In this document: positions 58,445 through 64,000 of the stretch, piece after piece | Layout of the letters: each line of letters opens with the position of its first letter | Position numbering within the stretch: position 1 is the first letter of the stretch | Assembly: GCF_008642275.1 (NCBI RefSeq) | Contig: NZ_CP029189.1 | Coordinates: 2,464,001 to 2,528,000 of the forward strand | Length of the DNA: 64,000 nt | Source: Streptomyces venezuelae | GTDB taxonomy: Bacteria; Actinomycetota; Actinomycetes; Streptomycetales; Streptomycetaceae | Reading direction: 5' to 3' | Program-made: the position numbers and the translations under genes | Notes under the pieces: generated by a model | Told to the model about the DNA's origin: nothing | Database searches by the model: none | What the model saw: only the letters and a program-made list of their open reading frames with translations

Positions 58445-59572
58445 TCAGCCCTCCAGCAGGACCAGATCGTCCCGGTGGACGACCTCCCGCTCGTACGCGG
58501 GTCCGAGTTCCCGCGCGAGCTCGCGAGTGGAGCGGCCCAGAAGCTGCGGAAGCTCCTTGGCGTCGAAGTTGACCAGGCCCCGGGCCACGGCGCGGCCGTC
58601 CGCCGCACGCAGCTCCACCGGGTCCCCTGCGACGAAGTCGCCCTCGACCGCCGCGATCCCGGCGGGCAGCAGCGAGCTGCCGCGCTCGGTGACCGCGCGG
58701 ACCGCTCCGTCGTCCAGGACCAGGTGTCCCTGCGGGGTCGACGCGTGCTGGAGCCAGAGCAGCCGGTCCGCCGAGCGGCGACCGGTGGCGTGGAACAGCG
58801 TGCCCGTGCCCCGTCCGGCGAGGGCGTCGGCGGCCTGGCTCGCGGAGGTCAGCACCACGGGGATGCCGGCGGCGGCCGCGATCCGGGCCGCCTCGACCTT
58901 GGTGACCATGCCGCCGGTGCCCACGCCCGCCTTGCCGGCGCTGCCGATGGAGACGTGCGCGATGTCCTCGGGCCCGCGGACCTCTTCGATGCGGGTGGTG
59001 CCGGGCTGGGACGGGTCGCCGTCGTAGAGGCCGTCCACGTCCGAGAGGAGGACGAGGAGGTCGGCTCGGACGAGGTGGGCGACGAGGGCCGCCAGCCGGT
59101 CGTTGTCACCGAAGCGGATCTCGTCCGTGGCGACGGTGTCGTTCTCGTTGACGACGGGGAGGGCTCCCATGGCCAGCAGCTGGTCGAGGGTGCGGTAGGC
59201 GTTGCGGTAGTGGGCGCGGCGGCTGGTGTCGTCGGTGGTGAGGAGCACCTGCCCGACCCGGACGCCGTAGCGGGCGAAGGAGGCGGTGTAGCGGGCGACG
59301 AGCAGGCCCTGGCCGACGCTCGCGGCGGCCTGCTGCCGGGCCAGGTCCTTGGGCCGGCGGCGCAGGCCGAGCGGGGAGAGTCCGGCGGCGATGGCTCCGC
59401 TGGAGACGAGGACGATCTCCTTCTCGCCTCCGCTCCGGGCCTTGGCGAGGACGTCGACGAGCGCGTCCACCCGGTCGGCGTCGAGCCCGCCTTCGGCGGT
59501 GGTCAGGGAGGAGGAGCCGACCTTGACCACGATCCTGCGGGCGTCCACGACACCTTGCCTAGCCGCTGACAC
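58445..59572 (-). CDS. proB: Glutamate 5-kinase
   Basis: First step of proline synthesis. 375 aa: amino-acid-kinase domain (RIVVKVGSSSLTT, VSSGAIAAG, VNENDTVATDEIRFGDND, GTGGMVTKVEAA) followed by a PUA RNA-binding-type domain (about 285-375). GTG 59572 with AAGGGG six nt upstream. A tandem repeat lies in its leader. Confidence 0.96.
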   Translation of the reverse strand: MSAARQGVVDARRIVVKVGSSSLTTAEGGLDADRVDALVDVLAKARSGGEKEIVLVSSGAIAAGLSPLGLRRRPKDLARQQAAASVGQGLLVARYTASFARYGVRVGQVLLTTDDTSRRAHYRNAYRTLDQLLAMGALPVVNENDTVATDEIRFGDNDRLAALVAHLVRADLLVLLSDVDGLYDGDPSQPGTTRIEEVRGPEDIAHVSIGSAGKAGVGTGGMVTKVEAARIAAAAGIPVVLTSASQAADALAGRGTGTLFHATGRRSADRLLWLQHASTPQGHLVLDDGAVRAVTERGSSLLPAGIAAVEGDFVAGDPVELRAADGRAVARGLVNFDAKELPQLLGRSTRELARELGPAYEREVVHRDDLVLLEG

Positions 59573-59600
59573 GTCTGTCCCCTTGCCCCTTGCCGAAAAG

Positions 59601-59675
59601 CCTGTTCCCGGAATGCCTGTTCCCGAGATGCTTGTTCCCGAGATGCCTGTTCCCGAGATGCCTGTTCCCGAGATG
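59601..59675. repeat. Five-copy 15-bp tandem repeat in the proB leader
   Basis: Five consecutive units of CCTGTTCCCGAGATG (units 1 and 3 differ by one or two bases) begin 29 nt before proB. On the minus strand a TAGATT box lies just upstream (59687-59692), so the repeats would be inside the proB 5' untranslated region. Confidence 0.9.
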
Positions 59676-59686
59676 CCTGCCGTCTC

Positions 59687-59692
59687 AATCTA
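59687..59692 (-). promoter_or_regulatory. Possible -10 element of proB
   Basis: TAGATT on the minus strand between the GtrA gene and the 15-bp repeats. No convincing -35 box. Confidence 0.35.
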
Positions 59693-59723
59693 CGGGGTGG
59701 GCGCGCGGGACTGCTCGGGGGTT

Positions 59724-60155
59724 TCAGACCCTGGACGAGGACCCCGCCTCCACGGGAGCGGCCTCCTCGGCCCGGGCGGCGCGCGGGACGAGGATCTTGC
59801 GGGAGAGCAGGAAGGTGAAGGGGATGGCCACGACCGCCGCCACCAGCGGGGCGATCCGGGTGTCCATCCCGGCCCAGGTCACCAGCGCGTAGAGGCCGAC
59901 GGACTGGATGACGAAGTTGGTGATGTTCGTCAGCGGGAAGAGGAAGAACTTCTTCCAGGTCGGCCTGGTCCGGTAGGTGAAGTAGGTGTTCATGAAGAAC
60001 GAGCCGACCATCGCCAGGACGAAGGCGAGCGCGTAGGCGGCGAAGTACGGCATCCACGGGTGCAGGAGCAGGTAGATGACGAAGAAGGTGCCGGTGTTGA
60101 CTCCGCCCACGAGGGCGAACCGGAACACCTGGCCGAGCTGTTCCTTGCGGCTCAT
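59724..60155 (-). CDS. GtrA-family membrane protein
   Basis: 143 aa, four membrane segments (FRFALVGGVNTGTFFVIYLLL; YFAAYALAFVLAMVGSFFMN; LTNITNFVIQSVGLYALV; IAPLVAAVVAIPFTFLL). GtrA proteins are thought to move lipid-linked sugars across the membrane. Coupled by ATGA overlap to the glycosyltransferase, the usual GtrA/GtrB pairing. Confidence 0.9.
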   Translation of the reverse strand: MSRKEQLGQVFRFALVGGVNTGTFFVIYLLLHPWMPYFAAYALAFVLAMVGSFFMNTYFTYRTRPTWKKFFLFPLTNITNFVIQSVGLYALVTWAGMDTRIAPLVAAVVAIPFTFLLSRKILVPRAARAEEAAPVEAGSSSRV

Positions 60156-61153
60156 CGGGTGCTGCGCTCCACGATCGTAGGCTCTGCGACCGGGGCGGCC
60201 GTCCGGTCGTCGGTCCGCGGGAGCGGCTGTGCTCCGTGCGATTCCTTCACCAGGAAGTGCGGCCTGCGCTTGGCCTCGTAGTAGATGCGGCCGATGTACT
60301 CGCCGATCAGGCCCAGCATGATCAACTGTACGCCGCCGAGACCGGTGATGATCGCCACGAGAGTGACGTACCCCGGGGACTCCACACCGTTGGTGATCGC
60401 CGTGATGGTGATCCACAGGGCGTAGAGGCCGGTCAGGGCGACCAGCGACACGCCGAACCAGATCCCGATCCGCAGCGGCTTGTTGTTGAAGGAGATCAGG
60501 CCGTCCATGCCGTAGTTCAGCAGGGCGCCGAACTTCCACTTCGTCTCGCCGGCCTCGCGCTGCGCGTTGCGGTAGTCGAAGTGGACGGTGTCGAAGCCGA
60601 TCCAGGAGAAGAGGCCCTTGGAGAAGCGGTTGTACTCCGGCAGCGACAGCAGGGCGTCCACGGCCGGGCGCGAGAGCATGCGGAAGTCGCCGACGCCGTC
60701 GGTGAGCTCCACGTCGACCCAGCGGTTGACGCCCCGGTAGTAGAGGCTGCTGAGGGCGGAACGGACCTTCTTGTCGCCCTCGCGCGTGCGGCGGGCGATG
60801 ATCTGGTCGTGTCCCTGCCGGTAGTGCTCCAGCATGGTCGCGATGAGCTCCGGCGGGTGCTGGAGGTCCGCGTCCATGATCACCACGGCGTCGCCGGTGG
60901 CCTCGCGCAGGCCCGCGAGCATGCCGGCCTCCTTGCCGAAGTTCCGGCTGAAGGAGACGTAGCGGGTCTGCTCGCCGTGTTCGGCGGCGATCTTGCGGAG
61001 CTTGTCGAGAGTGCCGTCACGGCTTCCGTCGTCGACGTAGCAGACCTCGTACGCGACGGGGAGGGCGTCCAGGACCCTTCGGATCTCGACGTCGAAGCTG
61101 TCGATGACGGCTTCTTCGTTGAAGCAGGGGACAACTACGGACAGCTTCGTCAT
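60152..61153 (-). CDS. GtrB/DPM1-like polyprenyl-phosphate glycosyltransferase (GT2)
   Basis: 333 aa. Cytosolic GT-A domain with YVDDGSRDGT and IMDADLQHPPE aspartates and the DFRMLSRPAVDAL acceptor region, then two C-terminal membrane helices (IGIWFGVSLVALTGLYALWI; VTLVAIITGLGGVQLIMLGL). It would transfer a sugar to undecaprenyl phosphate, with GtrA flipping the product. ATG 61153 has AGGAA six nt upstream. Confidence 0.92.
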   Translation of the reverse strand: MTKLSVVVPCFNEEAVIDSFDVEIRRVLDALPVAYEVCYVDDGSRDGTLDKLRKIAAEHGEQTRYVSFSRNFGKEAGMLAGLREATGDAVVIMDADLQHPPELIATMLEHYRQGHDQIIARRTREGDKKVRSALSSLYYRGVNRWVDVELTDGVGDFRMLSRPAVDALLSLPEYNRFSKGLFSWIGFDTVHFDYRNAQREAGETKWKFGALLNYGMDGLISFNNKPLRIGIWFGVSLVALTGLYALWITITAITNGVESPGYVTLVAIITGLGGVQLIMLGLIGEYIGRIYYEAKRRPHFLVKESHGAQPLPRTDDRTAAPVAEPTIVERSTR

Positions 61154-61335
61154 GAACACTTCCTGCTGGATCCGAACGGGTGATTGTCGGTGGTGGCCCC
61201 GCCTCTCGCCTCTTCCTTAGAAGTATGCACGGCGAGGGTCTGACGGGAGTCGGGCTGCGGGAGTCGAGGGCGGCACACGGTAGCGTGGACGAGATAAGCG
61301 GAATCAGCTGAACGTAACGAAACGAAGGGATCGAG

Positions 61336-64000
61336 GTGCACGTGCCCGACGTCTCCGTGGTCGTCATCGTCTACAACGACGCAGAGCGTCTGCCGACAGC
61401 AGTCCGGTCGGTTCTGGACCAGACCCTGCACAGTGTCGAAGTCGTGATCGTCGACGACTGCAGCAAGGACCGCTCGTACGCGGTCGCCCAGGAACTGGAG
61501 TCCGCACATCCGGGAAGGGTGCGCGCGTTCCAGCTGCCGGAGAACAGCGGCGGCTGCGGTGCGCCGCGCAACCACGGCATCCAGCAGGCCACCGGAACGT
61601 ACGTGATGTTCCTCGACAGCGACGACGTGCTGGAGCGCAACGCCTGCCGGAACATGCTGGACGCTGCCGAGCGGACCGGATCCGACCTGGTCGCGGGCAT
61701 GTGCGTACGCGTGCACCTCGACAACCGGTGGGGCAAGACCACCGAGTGGTACCCCTGGATCTACTCGCGCACCCGCACCCTGGAATCGATCACCGAGTAC
61801 CCCGACCTGCTGGTCTACGACACCCTCTCCACGAACAAGTGCTACCGGCGCGCGTTCCTGCTGGAGCAGGGCCTGGAGTTCCCGGTCGGCATCCACTACG
61901 AGGACCTGCTGTTCTCCGCGCAGGCCTACGTGGCCGCCCGCCGCATCACGCTGATCCCGAACCACGTCTACTTCTGGAACGTGGTCGAGAAGGCCGCGGC
62001 CCTGTCGATCAGCAACCGGCGCCACGAGATCGCGAACTTCGTCCACCGGATGGAGATCCACCGCCGCGTCGACGCCCTGCTGGCCGAGAAGGGCCACACG
62101 GACATCAAGTCCGCGAAGGACGCCAAGTTCCTCAAGCACGACCTCGTGCTGCACCTGCGCGACCTGCCGCTGCTGAGCGACGAGTACCGCCAGGAGTTCG
62201 CCCGCCTCGCCAACGGCTACCTCGCGGGGATCGACCCGGCCGCGTACGAGAACGTCACCTACCTCCAGGCGATCTGCGCGTACCTGCTCGGCAAGGAGGA
62301 CTGGGACAACCTGCTCCCGGCCGCCGACGCCATGACCAACAAGGGCCGGCTCACCTCTCCGCTCGCCGAGCGCGACGGCCGCGTCTACTGGTGCGCGCAG
62401 CACATCGACGGTCCCGACGCCGACGAGGCCCGCCGGATACTGGACGTCACCGAGCAGGCCTTCCACACCACGCCGCTCACCTCCCTGACCCTGGGCAACC
62501 GGCTCACCTCCTACGAGGACGACGGCCGCGGCACGGTCACCCTGTCCGGCTCCGTCGTGAACCCGCTGGGCCGGATCCCGGCCGACGCCGACATCAAGGC
62601 CACGCTCGAATTCCGGGCCCGGCGGCAGATCGGCGTGCGCTCCTTCAGCTTCCCGGTGGAAACCGTCCGCCACACCGGTGACACGATCGAGTGGACCGGC
62701 ACCGCCGACGTCGCGAGCACGGTCCGCCCGCTCGGCATCATCGACGCCGTCTGGGACGTGCGCCTCAAGCTGACCGCGGGCGGCGAACGGATCACCACCC
62801 GTGTCGCGATCGGCGGGGTGGACCTGGAGTCGGCGGCCCGGCTGCGCGTGCGCCCGCGCCTGACCCGGCTGGTCTCCGACCGCTTCGGGCCCCAGATGAC
62901 CAAGAAGGGCAACCTCAGCTACGTGCTGAGCGCCGAGGGCGCCGCCGCCGTCCGCACCCAGTCGCTGATCAACAACGCCATACAGGGCAAGGCGGCCGGC
63001 GTGGTCAAGCGGGGCCTGCGCAAGGCCCTGCGGGCCCGCCGCAACATCGGCTCCGGCGAGCAGAAGGTCAAGATCTACCACGAGGTCTTCTCGAAGCTGC
63101 CGATCAAGAAGGGCACGGTCGTCTTCGAGAGCCACATGGGCAAGCAGTACAGCGACAGCCCCAAGGCCATCTACGAGGAGCTGGTCCGCCAGGGCGCGCC
63201 GTTCGAGGCGATCTGGTCGTACGCGGGCGCCAAGCCCACCGGCTTCCCCAAGGAGGCCACCCTGGTCAGGCGCTGGAGCTGGCAGTACCTGCGCGCCCTC
63301 GCGCAGGCCGAGTACTGGGTCGACAACCAGGGCTTCCCGCTGGCGCTGGCCAAGCGGCCGGGGACCACGTACATCCAGACCTGGCACGGCTCGGCGCTCA
63401 AGCGGATGGGCTTCCACGAGCCCCGGACCAAGGCGCAGGGGCGGGCCGGCCAGGCCCGCTTCCAGGCGGCCGTCGACCGCTTCGACCACTTCCTGATCCG
63501 CTCCGAGCACGACACCCGCACCCTCGCCAAGGGCTTCCGGCTGCGTGACGAGGTGCTGCTGCGCACGGGCTACCCGCGCAACGACGCCCTCGTCGAGGCG
63601 CACCGGACCGAGGCGAACAGCGGTGAGCGGGTCCGCGGGCCCCTCGCGGGCGACCTCGGCATCGACCCGGACAAGAAGGTGCTGCTGTACGCGCCCACCT
63701 TCCGGGCGGGCCCGGACGGCGCGGTGGAGGGCTTCACCTTCCCCTTCGACGTGGAGGAGTTCGCGGACCGGCTCGGCGACCGCTTCACGCTGCTGGTGCG
63801 GACCCACTACCTCAACAGCGTCTCGCTGCCGCCCTCCGTCGCGGGCCGGGTCGTCGACGTGTCCCGGCACCACGACATCACCCCGCTGCTGGCCCTCGCC
63901 GACGGCCTGATCACCGACTACTCGTCCGTGATGTTCGACTACGCCGTCCTGGACCGGCCGATGCTGTTCTTCGCGTACGACTACGAGAAGTACGCCACCG
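61336..64000 (+). CDS. Bifunctional GT2 glycosyltransferase / CDP-glycerol glycerophosphotransferase (TagF-like), 3' end outside window
   Basis: Open frame of at least 888 codons running off the window. Residues 1-about 230 are a GT2 domain (VVVIVYNDAERLPTAVRSVL, VDDCSKDRS about 40, FLDSDD about 93). A middle beta-rich region of about 300 residues follows. From about 590 there is a TagF/TagB domain: QTWHGSALKRMG (about 681), LLYAPTFRAG and TDYSSVMFDYAVLDRP (about 860). Likely builds a teichoic-acid-like wall polymer. GTG 61336 has AAGGGA five nt upstream. Divergent from the GtrA/GtrB pair. Confidence 0.9.
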   Translation, partial: MHVPDVSVVVIVYNDAERLPTAVRSVLDQTLHSVEVVIVDDCSKDRSYAVAQELESAHPGRVRAFQLPENSGGCGAPRNHGIQQATGTYVMFLDSDDVLERNACRNMLDAAERTGSDLVAGMCVRVHLDNRWGKTTEWYPWIYSRTRTLESITEYPDLLVYDTLSTNKCYRRAFLLEQGLEFPVGIHYEDLLFSAQAYVAARRITLIPNHVYFWNVVEKAAALSISNRRHEIANFVHRMEIHRRVDALLAEKGHTDIKSAKDAKFLKHDLVLHLRDLPLLSDEYRQEFARLANGYLAGIDPAAYENVTYLQAICAYLLGKEDWDNLLPAADAMTNKGRLTSPLAERDGRVYWCAQHIDGPDADEARRILDVTEQAFHTTPLTSLTLGNRLTSYEDDGRGTVTLSGSVVNPLGRIPADADIKATLEFRARRQIGVRSFSFPVETVRHTGDTIEWTGTADVASTVRPLGIIDAVWDVRLKLTAGGERITTRVAIGGVDLESAARLRVRPRLTRLVSDRFGPQMTKKGNLSYVLSAEGAAAVRTQSLINNAIQGKAAGVVKRGLRKALRARRNIGSGEQKVKIYHEVFSKLPIKKGTVVFESHMGKQYSDSPKAIYEELVRQGAPFEAIWSYAGAKPTGFPKEATLVRRWSWQYLRALAQAEYWVDNQGFPLALAKRPGTTYIQTWHGSALKRMGFHEPRTKAQGRAGQARFQAAVDRFDHFLIRSEHDTRTLAKGFRLRDEVLLRTGYPRNDALVEAHRTEANSGERVRGPLAGDLGIDPDKKVLLYAPTFRAGPDGAVEGFTFPFDVEEFADRLGDRFTLLVRTHYLNSVSLPPSVAGRVVDVSRHHDITPLLALADGLITDYSSVMFDYAVLDRPMLFFAYDYEKYAT

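Noticed and set aside
59601..59675. Coding repeat PVPEM on the plus strand
   Set aside because: The plus-strand frame overlaps proB antisense and lacks a start site; the repeat lies in the proB leader instead.
61150..63873. 907-codon open frame on the minus strand
   Set aside because: Composition is Val/Leu/Gly/Arg-rich nonsense antisense to the GT2-TagF gene, whose plus-strand frame has clear domain motifs.

Overview
The window is about 72% GC. Many genes start at GTG, several promoters show TAnnnT 6-7 nt before the start codon, and gene ends overlap as ATGA or GTGA. With the gene content (zur-uppS-recO, phoH-ybeY-CorC, hrcA-dnaJ2, lepA/rpsT/holA, comEA/comEC, leuS, nadD-LCP-rsfS, proA/proB, spore-wall proteins) this points to a core chromosomal segment of a Streptomyces or very close relative. 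I see no prophage, insertion sequence, CRISPR array or rRNA operon.

Layout. 1-5 kb: the end of a zinc ABC permease and its repressor gene zur, then recO-uppS-(YcxB-like protein) on the minus strand and an NCS2 purine/pyrimidine permease behind a structured leader. 5-13 kb: a zinc-ribbon/TerB protein, an SDR, leuA behind a leucine leader peptide, a protealysin-type M4 protease with its emfourin-like inhibitor, a GNAT protein, a methyltransferase and era. 13.5-18.5 kb: an accessory insertion directly upstream of era (WxL-like protein plus WxLIP/DUF916-like partner, GlxA-type regulator, MFS transporter, dispersed inverted repeat). 18.5-35 kb: a catalytically degenerate cytidine-deaminase-like protein, MmcQ/YjbR, CorC-like CBS protein, ybeY, phoH, a PfkB kinase, RNase Z, HIT, rsmE, nitronate monooxygenase, dnaJ2, hrcA with a CIRCE operator, an MBL protein, DUF3097, Uma2, hemW and a long-chain acyl-CoA synthetase. 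35-48.5 kb: lepA divergent from rpsT, holA, YceI, comEC/comEA, DegV, leuS with a leucine leader peptide and intrinsic terminator. 48.6-56 kb: two identical tRNA-Ala(GGC) genes around a small four-cysteine protein, a histidine phosphatase that seems to start at CTG, rsfS, a degenerate LCP protein, nadD, an M48 peptidase and two membrane proteins sharing a cytosolic motif. 56-64 kb: proA, proB and wall-glycopolymer genes (GT2 + GtrA, and divergently a GT2-TagF fusion that runs off the window).

How it works together. Most genes are housekeeping: ribosome maturation (era, ybeY, rsmE, rsfS, lepA, rpsT), heat-shock control (hrcA-dnaJ2), DNA uptake and repair (comEA/EC, recO, holA), amino-acid supply (leuA, leuS, proA/B) and envelope building (uppS, LCP, TagF-like, GtrA). 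Both leucine genes, leuA and leuS, carry short Leu-rich leader peptides, so leucine supply and charging look co-ordinated by attenuation.

The most unusual observations are the leuS leader/terminator, the CTG start of the phosphatase, a WxL/WxLIP pair inserted against era with no stop codon before Era, a comEC frame that stays open for 2.4 kb into holA, and a five-copy 15-bp repeat in the proB leader. Start codons and domain calls were made by eye from sequence; no database search was possible.
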